Below are positions 35,225 through 44,641 of a DNA stretch of 64,000 nt, piece after piece. Positions within the stretch are counted from its first letter, which is position 1; each line of letters starts with the position of its first letter. The position numbers were made by a program, and so were the translations under genes. This DNA is from Rasiella rasia (lineage in GTDB: Bacteria > Bacteroidota > Bacteroidia > Flavobacteriales > Flavobacteriaceae): NCBI RefSeq assembly GCF_011044175.1, contig NZ_CP049057.1, positions 2,867,501 to 2,931,500 on the forward strand, read 5' to 3'. Under the pieces are notes generated by a model. It did not search any database. It worked only from the letters and a program-made list of their open reading frames with translations, and was not told where the DNA came from.

Positions 35225-36283
35225 ATGAAAATGAAAAATCTGTTCTTTCTATGTCTAATTGCAGTTGTTTTTGTGTTTACGAGTTGTGATAGCGACGATG
35301 AGAACATAGTGGTTGGTCTCACTGCCGAAGCTGCACTTGTTGTTGAAAGTAATAAAGCGTTACGCAATCAAGAAGTCAACTTAAACCTTATTGGTACAGA
35401 TGATGTGAACCATACAACCAATGCTACTTTTTATGTAAACAATGAAGTACTTGAAGGAACTACATTTGCCGCCTCAACTACAGGTGCCTTTCAAATAAAA
35501 GCTACCTATCTATTAAATGGTGTAGAAACCACAACGGCGACAGAAACGATAGAGGTGTTTATTCCGAAACGCAAAATAGTGTTGGAAATTTTCACAGGAA
35601 CGTGGTGCGGGTACTGCCCAAGAAAAAAGCCTGCTGTAGAATCGTTACGAGCATTAACAGATCACGTGGCTGTAGTTGCTATTCATGGTAACAGTGCTAA
35701 TACAAGTACAGACCCATTTACCATAGAAGATGGGATCTTCTTAAAAAACCATTTAAATATACCCGGATACCCAACAGGTATTGTGAATAGAGATGTTTTT
35801 TGGAATCTTCAGGCTAGTACTACAGCCGCTCAACCTTTTATGGCCTTGGCGGGAGAAGAAAGTCCGGTGAGTATTTCAATTGCTTCAGAAATTTCTAACA
35901 GCAACTTGTCTGTAAAAACCTCTTTGGTGAGTGAAGCCCAATTAAGTGACCACACCCTAGTAGTTTATTTGTTAGAAGATACAGTTATACACAACCAGGC
36001 AAGTTATTATGATGGTGATCCTAACAGTCCGTTTTTCGGAATGGGGAATCCATTAAAAGATTTTGAACACAATGAAGTACTTCGTCAACTACTTACAAAT
36101 CCGTTAGGAGATGCTATGTCAACACTAACACCCTTAGCGCCTAAGGATTTTACATTTACTACAACAATTCCATCAGAGTACGACCAAAATAACTTGCGTT
36201 TAGTGGTTGCTATTTATGATGAGAATGGGGTAGCTGTTAATGCGCAATTTGCTAATATAAACGAGTTCAAGAGTTTTGAATAA
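35225..36283 (+). CDS. Omp28-related outer membrane lipoprotein with thioredoxin-like CxxC
   Basis: 352 residues. The lipobox is FTSC (cysteine about residue 21) followed by DSDDE. After an Ig-like region (about 30-115) comes a thioredoxin-like fold with a WCGYC active-site-like motif (FTGTWCGYCPRKKPAVESL), then an Omp28-type C-terminal domain. Omp28 proteins are Bacteroidota surface proteins; whether the CxxC is catalytic is unknown. A close paralogue lies at 51422-52459 and a type IX-sorted relative at 55889-57589. Confidence 0.85.
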   Translation: MKMKNLFFLCLIAVVFVFTSCDSDDENIVVGLTAEAALVVESNKALRNQEVNLNLIGTDDVNHTTNATFYVNNEVLEGTTFAASTTGAFQIKATYLLNGVETTTATETIEVFIPKRKIVLEIFTGTWCGYCPRKKPAVESLRALTDHVAVVAIHGNSANTSTDPFTIEDGIFLKNHLNIPGYPTGIVNRDVFWNLQASTTAAQPFMALAGEESPVSISIASEISNSNLSVKTSLVSEAQLSDHTLVVYLLEDTVIHNQASYYDGDPNSPFFGMGNPLKDFEHNEVLRQLLTNPLGDAMSTLTPLAPKDFTFTTTIPSEYDQNNLRLVVAIYDENGVAVNAQFANINEFKSFE

Positions 36284-36306
36284 TACGCAACTATAAAATT
36301 AAATAC

Positions 36307-36340
36307 AAAAGGGCTGTCTAATTAAGACAGCCCTATTACA
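36307..36340. terminator. Bidirectional terminator between the Omp28 gene and accD
   Basis: A perfect 9-bp stem (GGGCTGTCT/AGACAGCCC, 36311-36333) sits between two convergent genes, with A/T-rich tails on both sides. Confidence 0.75.
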
Positions 36341-36364
36341 TTTAGTTATAATGTAGTTAAACGT

Positions 36365-37234
36365 TTACGACGCCGCTTTCTCTCTTAACGGGCGGTTTAA
36401 AACCAAGTCTAGATATAGATTTACTTTACGTTTTAGATTCTTTCTGTGGGTAATAAAGTCTAGAAAACCATGGTCTAATACAAACTCTGCGGTTTGAAAT
36501 CCTTCTGGTAATTCTTTACCTGTAGTATCTCTAACCACACGCGGACCGGCAAATCCGATTAATGCGCCGGGCTCACTAATATTAATGTCTCCTAACATTG
36601 CAAAACTTGCAGTTGTACCTCCAGTAGTCGGGTCTGTACAAAGTGAAATATAAGGCAATCCAGCTTCAGATAGTTGTGCTAGTTTAGCACTTGTCTTGGC
36701 TAGTTGCATTAATGAAAGAGCAGCCTCCATCATACGGGCACCACCACTTTTGCTTATAAGAAGAAAAGGAAGTTTGTTTTTTAATGCGTAGTCTGCCGCA
36801 CGCGCAATTTTTTCTCCTACAACACTTCCCATAGAGCCACCAATAAAGCTAAAATCCATACAGGCAACAACCAATTTTTCTCCCATAGAGTTTCCTACGG
36901 CTGTACGTACTGCATCTTTTAGCCCGGTTTTCTTTTGTGCATCCTTTAGTCTATCTACGTATTTTTTATTATCCTCAAATTTTAAAGGATCTTTAGATTC
37001 TAAATTTTTATCTAGTTCTTTGAATTTATTGTCGTCAAATAAAATTTCAAAATATTCTTTACTACCAATTCTAACATGGTATCCATCTTCAGGACTTACG
37101 TAAAAATTCTTTTCTAATTCATCGGCATCTACAACTTTACCCGTAGGAGATTTATACCAGAGTCCGCGTGGGACATCCTTTTTATCTTCAGTGGCAGTTT
37201 GTATACCTTTTTTTGTTCTTTTAAACCAAGACAT
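36365..37234 (-). CDS. accD: Acetyl-CoA carboxylase carboxyltransferase beta subunit, zinc-less
   Basis: 289 residues. It forms the carboxyltransferase with AccA and makes malonyl-CoA for fatty acid synthesis. The crotonase-like core is intact: [36 protein letters not shown] and the oxyanion [15 protein letters not shown] region. The N-terminal zinc ribbon normally has four cysteines; here those positions read KSPTG and VSPEDG, with no cysteine in the first 60 residues. Flavobacterial AccD proteins commonly look like this. A TATATTTG box lies 33 bases upstream. Confidence 0.95.
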   Translation of the reverse strand: MSWFKRTKKGIQTATEDKKDVPRGLWYKSPTGKVVDADELEKNFYVSPEDGYHVRIGSKEYFEILFDDNKFKELDKNLESKDPLKFEDNKKYVDRLKDAQKKTGLKDAVRTAVGNSMGEKLVVACMDFSFIGGSMGSVVGEKIARAADYALKNKLPFLLISKSGGARMMEAALSLMQLAKTSAKLAQLSEAGLPYISLCTDPTTGGTTASFAMLGDINISEPGALIGFAGPRVVRDTTGKELPEGFQTAEFVLDHGFLDFITHRKNLKRKVNLYLDLVLNRPLREKAAS

Positions 37235-37267
37235 AATTTTTTCGGTTGAGGAAGTTTATTTCTTTTT

Positions 37268-37275
37268 CAAATATA
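37268..37275 (-). promoter_or_regulatory. -7 promoter box for accD
   Basis: The minus strand reads TATATTTG, matching TAnnTTTG, 33 bases before the accD start. Confidence 0.4.
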
Positions 37276-37282
37276 AGGAATC

Positions 37283-38350
37283 TTATAGTGTGTTCACGTT
37301 GTTCAAGTCTTCAAAAGCCCTAATCAATCGTTTTTTGAAGGTCAATTCACCTTCGCGAAGCCACTTTCTTGGGTCGTAGTATTTTTTATTTGGCAAATCA
37401 GAACCATCAGGATTTCCTATTTGCGTACGCAGGTATTCTAGATTGGTTTCTACATAGTCTCGCACCCCTTCGTTAAATGCAAATTGAAGGTCTGTGTCGA
37501 TATTCATTTTAATCACACCATAGCCAATTGCTTCTCTAATTTCATCAAGTGTAGACCCACTACCACCATGAAAAACAAAATCTACAGGATTACTACCTGT
37601 ATTGAATTTTTCTTGAACGTATTCTTGCGAATTTTTAAGGATGATAGGGGTTAGTTTTACATTTCCTGGTTTGTACACCCCATGAACATTTCCGAAGGCA
37701 GCAGCAATAGTAAATTGGTCGCTTACTTTCATTAGTTCTTCATAGGCATATGCAACTTCAGCTGGTTGCGTGTATAATTTTGAAGAATCTACATCAGTAT
37801 TATCTACGCCATCTTCTTCACCACCGGTAATACCTAATTCAATTTCTAAGGTCATACCCATTTTGCTCATGCGTTCAAGGTATCTTTTTGAAATTTCTAT
37901 ATTTTCTTCTAGTGGTTCTTCAGAAAGGTCAATCATGTGAGAACTGTACAGCGGGATTCCGTTTTCTTTATAAAAAACTTCACCTGCATCTAACAACCCA
38001 TCAATCCAAGGAAGGAGTTTCTTTGCACAGTGGTCTGTATGTAAAATTACTGTAGCTCCATATGCTTTCGCCAACTCATGCACGTGCTTTGCTCCTGCGA
38101 TGCCTCCTACAATTGCCGCTTTGTGACCATCGTTGTTAAGCCCCTTTCCAGCATTAAAATGTGCTCCACCATTCGAAAATTGAATAATAACAGGAGAATT
38201 TAGCTCGGCGGCAGCTTCCATAACAGTGTTAACACTGCTCGATCCCACAACATTAACAGCGGGTAAGGCAAAGCCTTTTTCTTTGGCAAGTTTATGTATT
38301 TCTTGCACTTGTCTTCCGGTAGCTACGCCCGGCAAAATAGTATGGCTCAT
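37283..38350 (-). CDS. fbaA: Class II fructose-bisphosphate aldolase
   Basis: 355 residues. The zinc enzyme cleaves fructose 1,6-bisphosphate in glycolysis and runs in reverse in gluconeogenesis. Signatures are the ILHTDHCAKK motif with the catalytic Asp and a zinc His, LEIELGITGGEEDG, the VFHGGSGST phosphate loop with a zinc His and the KMNIDTDLQFAF segment. Length and motifs match the E. coli FbaA type. The ATG at 38350 is preceded by a TATTTTTG box 19 bases upstream. Confidence 0.96.
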   Translation of the reverse strand: MSHTILPGVATGRQVQEIHKLAKEKGFALPAVNVVGSSSVNTVMEAAAELNSPVIIQFSNGGAHFNAGKGLNNDGHKAAIVGGIAGAKHVHELAKAYGATVILHTDHCAKKLLPWIDGLLDAGEVFYKENGIPLYSSHMIDLSEEPLEENIEISKRYLERMSKMGMTLEIELGITGGEEDGVDNTDVDSSKLYTQPAEVAYAYEELMKVSDQFTIAAAFGNVHGVYKPGNVKLTPIILKNSQEYVQEKFNTGSNPVDFVFHGGSGSTLDEIREAIGYGVIKMNIDTDLQFAFNEGVRDYVETNLEYLRTQIGNPDGSDLPNKKYYDPRKWLREGELTFKKRLIRAFEDLNNVNTL

Positions 38351-38369
38351 AGTAGTTTAATTTGAGCGA

Positions 38370-38377
38370 CAAAAATA
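38370..38377 (-). promoter_or_regulatory. -7 promoter box for fbaA
   Basis: The minus strand reads TATTTTTG (TAnnTTTG), 19 bases before the fbaA start codon. Confidence 0.45.
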
Positions 38378-38392
38378 ACAAAAAATGCTGGG

Positions 38393-40951
38393 TTAAAACG
38401 GATAGTTAATCCCGATGTTATAGACAGCGTTTTTGAAATTATAATCTTTAAACCAACGCTCTCCTTCTAAACGACCTGGATCATGAGTTTTAAACCCAAT
38501 ATCGAAACGTACTACAAAGAAGCCAAAATCGTATCTAATTCCGAAACCAGAGGCCACAGCAAGTTCTTTTAGGTCTTGTAGACCGTCGAAATTAAATTCT
38601 TCTTCATCTGCAAGATCGTCTGCTACATTCCAAATATTTCCAACGTCTACAAAGAAAGCGCCTTTAAAAGCTCCTAAAATGGTATATCGATATTCGCCAT
38701 TAAAGGCGAGTTTAAAATTTGCTTCATTAAAATCTAAAATCCCGCCACTACTTCCTGGTCCAAGACTATACGCTCGCCACCCTCTGTTATCATTGGTTCC
38801 ACCAGCAAAATAACTTCTAGTAAACGGAATGCTATTACTATTTCCGTAGGGGAGTGCTAACCCAATAAAACCTCTTGCGGCAAATACGTTGTTGTCAAAA
38901 AGAGTCCAATGTTTAATTACTTCGGCCTCACCTTTTATATATTGCGAGTATACTACGCCACCAACTTCCTTGTTTCCTTCTTCATTTTTTTCGGCTCCAG
39001 TTAAGCTGGTTACTCCAGATAGTATGGTGCCTGCAGACTCTAGTTTCCATCTAAAACGAGTCCAACTTTTATCAAAAATGTTCTCTCTTGTGTCTTGAAG
39101 CCATGTAAACGATGTGGCAAAAATCAAATTATCTTCACTCAGTCTAAATCTTCGTTCGGCAATGCTTAGTACTTCGTCAATATCGTCAAGGCTAATATCA
39201 AGATCTGGATCCTGATCTACTAGAACATCCGATATGAAGTCGTCAGTCTCATCAGGAATGGTTAGTACAGGAGACGATGACATATCAGCATTACTAAAAT
39301 TGTAGCCAGCAGCACGGGCAATTTCATTTAACCTATCGTATGAACTCTTATAGACATTAAAATAATTTTCTACATTCAAATTTCGCACATATTGAATGTC
39401 GAAAAGGTCTAGCTCGTTGGTTCTTATTTTAGAAGGTTTCCAACGATAGTTAAACTTTCCGGAGTAATTCTGTCTATCTAACCCAATATTATTCTGAAGA
39501 TTAAGTCCAACACTTAAGTTGGTGGAGGGCGACATGTATTTTGGTATAAACTTATCTGTGTTAAGCGGAAATAGGATACGCGGGAACGATAGGCGTACAT
39601 TACCACCAATATCAGATGTTCCAAAAAAACCAACGTCTTTATCTGCCGAAGATCCCACGCTTCCGCTTACTGAAAGTTGGAGGGTTTCTGCCCCTCTAAA
39701 TACATTTCTAATGAGCAACGAGCTGCTAAAACCAGTTCCAAATGGCTGTAGGGCAGAAGTATAAGCATCAAAGCTTGTGTCGAAAGTGTATTTCTTTTGA
39801 GGAGATAGTAAAATTGTGGCGATAAGCCCTGTGCTATCCTTCGGATTTTCTTGATACGTAATGTTTGGGTACCTAAATATTTTTAGATCACTAATCTGAT
39901 TGTAGGTAAGGGTTCTGTCAATGTCTTTAAAAACTTTGTTTGGGGTGATAGAAATGGCATCGGTAATGGCTTTTGGTCTGTATTTTATTTTTTCGTACCC
40001 GTAAAGTTTATAGCCATTGTGTGAAACAGAATCTGTTAAGGTTTTCGTACTATTAGCAAAAGTGTAGTCTGTAACGATACGCACTTCATCTACACTAAAA
40101 ACTTTAAATGGCTCAGTGCGTGTAGTGTCACCTACAGAAATCTTCCTGTCAGGTATTACATAGGTAATATTAGCCTTGTGATCTGTATTTACAGTATCTC
40201 CTTTAAATGTTACGTAGTCCTGATCGAAATAATAGAGTCCAGAATTTCTAAACTGTATGGTGATACGATCAATTTCATTTACAAAATTACTACGATTGTA
40301 TTGGTCACCACGCCGTATAAAAGCATCTTTTTTTGAAAGTTGAAATAGAGAATCTACAGCAGGTGAGCTTAAGTTGTAAGCAATAGAGTCTATAAAGTAT
40401 GGTTTGTGTTTTACAACATCATAGGTTACAGATGCTCTTTTTTCTTTAGAAGAATCTTTATTTACTTTATGCTTAGCTTCTGCATTAAAGTACCCTAAAC
40501 TGGCGTAGTAACGTTTTAGCTGGGTAACCGATTTTTTATTGCGATCTTCAGAGACAATTACAGGTGCATCTCCTGCACGTTGTAACCATTGGTTAAATTT
40601 TATATACGAACTGTCTAACGCTTCTAGTTGTTTCCTAGATAGAAAACGTACAAGTCGATCTTCTCGTTGCGGTTTTTTATCAAGCCACGCTTGGAAGGTA
40701 GAATCTGGCTTCGGATTGGCTAGATTGTAGATGTGAAGCCCTACTGGAATGCCAAGCAACGGAAAAGTAGTGTTGGGTCGTTGGGTTAAAAAGCTGTAGG
40801 GGTCGTTTTCTGTTGTCTTCTCACCATCTACATTAATGGTGTTTTCAGTTAGTAAAAACTGACCGTCGGGCACATACTTTACAGCATTACAGGAAACCAA
40901 TAGTAATACGGCTCCTAAAATAAATGTTACTTTTGTGAAGGTTTTGACCAA
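38393..40951 (-). CDS. tamL: TamL, lipoprotein of the translocation and assembly module
   Basis: 852 residues from TTG at 40951, giving VKTFTKVTFILGAVLLLVSC with a lipobox cysteine. A longer frame to 41080 adds a cysteine-rich leader that does not look like a signal. POTRA-like repeats occupy the first half (for example LKRYYASLGYFNA) and a BamA/TamA-type 16-strand barrel the C-terminal half, with the GGTNDNRGWRAYSLGPGSSG loop and terminal phenylalanine. TamL is the lipid-anchored TamA homologue of Bacteroidota and works with TamB to insert envelope proteins. It is divergent from the methyltransferase gene with almost no spacer. Confidence 0.9.
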   Translation of the reverse strand: MVKTFTKVTFILGAVLLLVSCNAVKYVPDGQFLLTENTINVDGEKTTENDPYSFLTQRPNTTFPLLGIPVGLHIYNLANPKPDSTFQAWLDKKPQREDRLVRFLSRKQLEALDSSYIKFNQWLQRAGDAPVIVSEDRNKKSVTQLKRYYASLGYFNAEAKHKVNKDSSKEKRASVTYDVVKHKPYFIDSIAYNLSSPAVDSLFQLSKKDAFIRRGDQYNRSNFVNEIDRITIQFRNSGLYYFDQDYVTFKGDTVNTDHKANITYVIPDRKISVGDTTRTEPFKVFSVDEVRIVTDYTFANSTKTLTDSVSHNGYKLYGYEKIKYRPKAITDAISITPNKVFKDIDRTLTYNQISDLKIFRYPNITYQENPKDSTGLIATILLSPQKKYTFDTSFDAYTSALQPFGTGFSSSLLIRNVFRGAETLQLSVSGSVGSSADKDVGFFGTSDIGGNVRLSFPRILFPLNTDKFIPKYMSPSTNLSVGLNLQNNIGLDRQNYSGKFNYRWKPSKIRTNELDLFDIQYVRNLNVENYFNVYKSSYDRLNEIARAAGYNFSNADMSSSPVLTIPDETDDFISDVLVDQDPDLDISLDDIDEVLSIAERRFRLSEDNLIFATSFTWLQDTRENIFDKSWTRFRWKLESAGTILSGVTSLTGAEKNEEGNKEVGGVVYSQYIKGEAEVIKHWTLFDNNVFAARGFIGLALPYGNSNSIPFTRSYFAGGTNDNRGWRAYSLGPGSSGGILDFNEANFKLAFNGEYRYTILGAFKGAFFVDVGNIWNVADDLADEEEFNFDGLQDLKELAVASGFGIRYDFGFFVVRFDIGFKTHDPGRLEGERWFKDYNFKNAVYNIGINYPF

Positions 40952-40955
40952 GGGT

Positions 40956-41714
40956 ATGTCTTTACTGAAATTCAAAAATAGGATAAATTTGATAAGTAAA
41001 AGTGAAATAAAATCAATAACGCAGTTACAGCAGAAAAAGTACCGAGATACAAGACAACTTTTTATTGCTGAAGGCCCCAAAGTAATCTCAGAGCTTTTGT
41101 TGGCTGGAATGGAAGTTGAAGCCCATTACGATACTGCGCCAACGCATATATTGAAAGAGAATTACTACCAAGTCACCGCTCAAGAGTTAAAGAAAATTAG
41201 CTGCTTAAAGACAGCAAATAAGTCGTTAGCTATTTTTAGAAAGCCTACTTCAGCTGCACTTGTAGATTCTGGACTCATTGTGGCTCTCGATGCTGTAAGA
41301 GATCCAGGAAACTTAGGAACCATTATACGGCTATGTGATTGGTTTGGAGTGAACCAATTAATATGCTCAGAAGACACTGCAGACTGTTTTAATCCTAAAG
41401 TAATACAAGCTACTATGGGTAGTATTGCTCGTGTAGCAGTTCATTATGTGCCGCTTAAAGATACGCTGCAATCTTTAAGTTTGCCCATTTTTGGTGCTTT
41501 TATGGATGGAAAGAATGTGTACGATGGCACGTTGCCTTCGCAAGGCATTTTGGTTATGGGCAATGAAGCGCATGGTGTTTCTGCGGAAATTTCCGAGGTA
41601 ATTCAAGAGCGTATTAGCATTCCACAATTTGGAAGTCAGACTACAGAAAGTTTAAATGTGGCAACCGCCACAGCAATTTTGCTCAGTGAATTTAGAAGGG
41701 CTATTGAAAGGTAA
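40956..41714 (+). CDS. TrmH/SpoU-family RNA 2'-O-methyltransferase
   Basis: About 252 residues from ATG 40956. GTG 40935 would run into the divergent tamL start; TTG 40989 (giving LISKSEIK) best matches the usual family N-terminus. The SPOUT knot is plain: VRDPGNLGTIIRLCDWFG (motif 1), ILVMGNEAHGVS (motif 2) and IPQFGSQTTESLNVATATAILL (motif 3). The substrate-binding N-terminal domain (QQKKYRDTRQLFIAEGPKVI) fits rRNA or tRNA ribose methylases; the target nucleotide is not evident. Confidence 0.9.
   Translation: MSLLKFKNRINLISKSEIKSITQLQQKKYRDTRQLFIAEGPKVISELLLAGMEVEAHYDTAPTHILKENYYQVTAQELKKISCLKTANKSLAIFRKPTSAALVDSGLIVALDAVRDPGNLGTIIRLCDWFGVNQLICSEDTADCFNPKVIQATMGSIARVAVHYVPLKDTLQSLSLPIFGAFMDGKNVYDGTLPSQGILVMGNEAHGVSAEISEVIQERISIPQFGSQTTESLNVATATAILLSEFRRAIER
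40973..40980 (-). promoter_or_regulatory. Possible -7 box for tamL
   Basis: The minus strand reads TATTTTTG, 21 bases upstream of the TTG at 40951, inside the start of the divergent methyltransferase gene. It supports the shorter tamL start. Confidence 0.4.
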
Positions 41715-42411
41715 AATTAACAAAGATTCCACGGGTAGATAGCCTGCTAATATTACTCGTCCACGGACTATTAGGATCGTCGTCAGCTACTAGCTCATCA
41801 CTTGTGGCAAAAACACCTCTAATGGAAGGTGTAAATTTAAAGTAGAATAAGTAGAAGTCGATACCAAAACCAAGTTCAAAATATCCGGTGCCGCTAGTCA
41901 TCCTAAATTGGCCCTGCTCGTTGTCTTCTGGATTTTGTTCGTTACTGGAAAGGTTAAAAGATCTAGACACACCTGCCACCACAAAGGGCTTAATGTTGTT
42001 TAATCGTTTCGTTGAGAACTTAACTAATAAGGGTACATGAATGTAGGTAGATTTTGTCTCTCTAAGAAAGTCTCTCTCTTCAACCAAATTTGGGAAAATA
42101 AGATTACGCTGTGCAAAATACAAGCCGGGCTCCAGTCTAAGGTTTATATATTTGTTGACGCGCATATCCCCAACAAGACCAACATTAAAACCACTTTGGC
42201 TATTTACAATAATGTCTGTGTTGTCGTCTTGGGCTTGATCAAAATATTCAATCTTAAAATCGTAAGAGTTAAACCCTAAAAAGTAACCCCACGTTAAAAA
42301 ACGATTGTCAAACGTTTCTAGGTTTGCGAGACGCTCTTTGCTAAATAGTTGTGCGTTAGCGCTTTGTGCTAATAGAACAATTGCTAATATTAAAAGTATC
42401 CTTTTTGTCAT
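41701..42411 (-). CDS. porT: PorT/SprT-like outer membrane protein of type IX secretion
   Basis: 236 residues with a signal peptide (about residues 1-20, SANAQ). The rest alternates strands typical of an eight-stranded outer-membrane barrel and ends in an aromatic-rich strand (GIFVNFTFQ). In gliding Flavobacteriia PorT/SprT is encoded next to the menaquinone methyltransferase gene, as here, where stop and start share one base with ubiE. PorT is needed for type IX secretion. The call is supported mainly by this context and the barrel pattern. The 3' end overlaps the convergent methyltransferase gene by 14 bases. Confidence 0.8.
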   Translation of the reverse strand: MTKRILLILAIVLLAQSANAQLFSKERLANLETFDNRFLTWGYFLGFNSYDFKIEYFDQAQDDNTDIIVNSQSGFNVGLVGDMRVNKYINLRLEPGLYFAQRNLIFPNLVEERDFLRETKSTYIHVPLLVKFSTKRLNNIKPFVVAGVSRSFNLSSNEQNPEDNEQGQFRMTSGTGYFELGFGIDFYLFYFKFTPSIRGVFATSDELVADDDPNSPWTSNISRLSTRGIFVNFTFQ

Positions 42412-43142
42412 TACTTGCTTGCCGTATAAATGGTGGCAACACCAAAGGTTTGCGGTTTATTTTCCACCTCTATAAACCCAATTTTTCGTAAAATATTGTT
42501 GAGTGCATCGCCATGCGGAAAAACAGCTGCACTTTCGCTTAAATATTTGTAGGCGACTTTGTCTTTGGAAAATAATCGGCCTATAACTGGTAATACTCCT
42601 TTAGAGTATACGTGATAGCCTTGCTTCCAAGGAAATTTGGTTGGTACCGATGTTTCTAGAATAACAAATTTTCCTTTTGGAGAAAGTACGCGATAAATCT
42701 CAGCGAGTCCTTTTTCTAAAGTTTCAAAATTACGTACCCCAAAAGACACGGTAATTGCATCAAAACTATTGTCGTTAAATGGAAGAGCTTCACTATCGCC
42801 TTTTACGAATTTTAATCGTGCTGAAAAGCTGCTATTTTCAATTTTCTTTCGGGCAACAGAGAGCATTCCTTCAGAGAGGTCTAACCCTACAATTTTGGAA
42901 GCGGAAGTTTTTTCTGCAAATTGAAGCGCAAGATCGCCTGTGCCCGTTGCAATATCAAGGACGCTGGTAGGGTTTTCTTTTGCAACAAGTTTAATTACTT
43001 TTCTTCTCCATTTTTGATCTATACCTAATGAAATAACACGATTTAACCCATCGTAATTGCCAGAAATAGTATCGAACATTTGTTCAACCTGTTCCTTTTT
43101 AGTTCGATCTGTGTCTTTATAAGGTGTTACTTTCTCTTCCAT
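42411..43142 (-). CDS. ubiE: Demethylmenaquinone methyltransferase
   Basis: 243 residues from ATG 43142; the longer frame to 43190 would start upstream of the promoter box. The SAM-binding motif VLDIATGTGDLALQ, the post-motif DLSEGML, and the family segments FDTISGNYDGLNRVISLGIDQKWR and SFGVRNFE identify the UbiE/MenG family. In this phylum the product makes menaquinone, the respiratory quinone. Its TAA and the porT ATG overlap by one base. Confidence 0.94.
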   Translation of the reverse strand: MEEKVTPYKDTDRTKKEQVEQMFDTISGNYDGLNRVISLGIDQKWRRKVIKLVAKENPTSVLDIATGTGDLALQFAEKTSASKIVGLDLSEGMLSVARKKIENSSFSARLKFVKGDSEALPFNDNSFDAITVSFGVRNFETLEKGLAEIYRVLSPKGKFVILETSVPTKFPWKQGYHVYSKGVLPVIGRLFSKDKVAYKYLSESAAVFPHGDALNNILRKIGFIEVENKPQTFGVATIYTASK

Positions 43143-43157
43143 AGTATTTTGCAGGCG

Positions 43158-43165
43158 CAAAGCTA
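43158..43165 (-). promoter_or_regulatory. -7 promoter box for ubiE-porT
   Basis: The minus strand reads TAGCTTTG (TAnnTTTG), 15 bases before the ATG at 43142. It supports that start and a ubiE-porT operon. Confidence 0.5.
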
Positions 43166-43261
43166 CGTACTTTTTGTTGAAATCGTACATAATTAGAGTT
43201 TGGTTTGTTTTTCCGAAGCAACAGAAAATAACCGATTTCTTTTTAATTTATAATTCTGTTG

Positions 43262-43269
43262 TACCTTTG
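43262..43269 (+). promoter_or_regulatory. -7 promoter box for trkA-trkH
   Basis: TACCTTTG matches TAnnTTTG, 22 bases before the trkA start at 43292, which argues against the longer frame starting at 43259. Confidence 0.5.
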
Positions 43270-43291
43270 CATCACTTATTTCATATACTGC

Positions 43292-44641
43292 ATGAAAATT
43301 ATAATTGCCGGTGCTGGCGAAGTTGGCTTTCACTTAGCCAAATTGTTATCGTATGAGTCGCAAGACATTACTTTAATTGATAACAAGAGAGATACACTTA
43401 CCTATGCCGATACGCACTTAGACATACGAGTGATAAAGGGAGATGCTACGTCTATTTCGACTTTAAAAGACGCCAAAATCAATAATTCAGATTTGGTGAT
43501 TGCTGTAACCAGCAGCGAAACTACCAATATTACTGTTTGTGTTTTGGCGAAACAGCTAGGAGCAAAACGTACTATTGCACGTATTTCTAACACAGAATTT
43601 TTGGACAATAAAGATGAGGTTGGTTTCAAAAAATTTGGAATCGATGAGCTCATTTCTCCAGAATCTCTAGCAGCTAATGAAATTGCATTGTTGCTTAATC
43701 AAAGTGGCTTTAATGATACCTATGAGTTCGAAAATGGTGCCCTTATCATGATTGGCTTAAGCTTATCTCGTACGGCAGCATTTGTAGATAAAACGGTAAA
43801 AGAAGTTGGTAATTTGTTTCCAGAATTAGAGTATGTACCATTAGCGATACAACGCTTTGGAACCCAGTATACAGTGATTCCTAGAGGTGATACTATGTTT
43901 AAGGAAGGAGATCAAGTGTATTTTACAACTACTCAGAAAGGTGTAGATGAAATCTTTAAACTCACAGGGAAAGTAAAAATGGAAATTAAGAATGTAATGA
44001 TTCTTGGTGGAAGTAAAATTGGGTACAAAACAGCAAACGATTTATGTAAAAATAGCTTTCGTGTAAAGCTTATTGAAAACAATAAAGTAAAAGCCTTTGA
44101 AATCGCAGACGAAATACCTAGTTGCCTGGTAATAAATGGCGATGGTAGAAACGTCGAGCTACTTATGGAAGAATCTATTGCAGATATGGATGCCTTTATT
44201 TCGGTTACAGGTAACAGCGAAACAAATATCATGTCTTGTTTAGTAGCCAAAAGTAAGGGTGTAAAAAAAGCAATTGCTTTGGTAGAGAATATGGACTATT
44301 TTCAACTTTCGCAATCCATAGGTATTGATACCCTCATTAATAAAAAACTGTTAGCTGCAAATACTATTTTTAGATACGTTCGTAAAGGAGAAGTGGTTGC
44401 AATGACTAAACTTAACAACATGAATGCTGAACTGTTAGAATTTGTTGTAACTCCAAATTCTAATGTTTCTGGAAAAGTAATAAAAGATATAGATCTGCCG
44501 CGTTCTGCTATAATAGGTGGTGTTGTTAGAGACGGAGCTGGGTTAATAGCATTAGGTGATTTTAAAATACTTAGTGGCGACCGTGTGGTAATTTGTTGTT
44601 TGCCACAATCAATCTCTAAGGTTGAAAAACTCTTCGTATAA
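43292..44641 (+). CDS. trkA: TrkA, regulatory subunit of the Trk potassium uptake system
   Basis: 449 residues from ATG 43292. Two RCK units in tandem: KIIIAGAGEVGFHLAK starts the first NAD-binding Rossmann fold and VMILGGSKIGYKTA the second; each is followed by an RCK_C (TrkA_C) domain. It sits on the cytoplasmic face and gates the TrkH channel in response to nucleotides. The stop overlaps the trkH start by one base (TAATG). Confidence 0.95.
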   Translation: MKIIIAGAGEVGFHLAKLLSYESQDITLIDNKRDTLTYADTHLDIRVIKGDATSISTLKDAKINNSDLVIAVTSSETTNITVCVLAKQLGAKRTIARISNTEFLDNKDEVGFKKFGIDELISPESLAANEIALLLNQSGFNDTYEFENGALIMIGLSLSRTAAFVDKTVKEVGNLFPELEYVPLAIQRFGTQYTVIPRGDTMFKEGDQVYFTTTQKGVDEIFKLTGKVKMEIKNVMILGGSKIGYKTANDLCKNSFRVKLIENNKVKAFEIADEIPSCLVINGDGRNVELLMEESIADMDAFISVTGNSETNIMSCLVAKSKGVKKAIALVENMDYFQLSQSIGIDTLINKKLLAANTIFRYVRKGEVVAMTKLNNMNAELLEFVVTPNSNVSGKVIKDIDLPRSAIIGGVVRDGAGLIALGDFKILSGDRVVICCLPQSISKVEKLFV

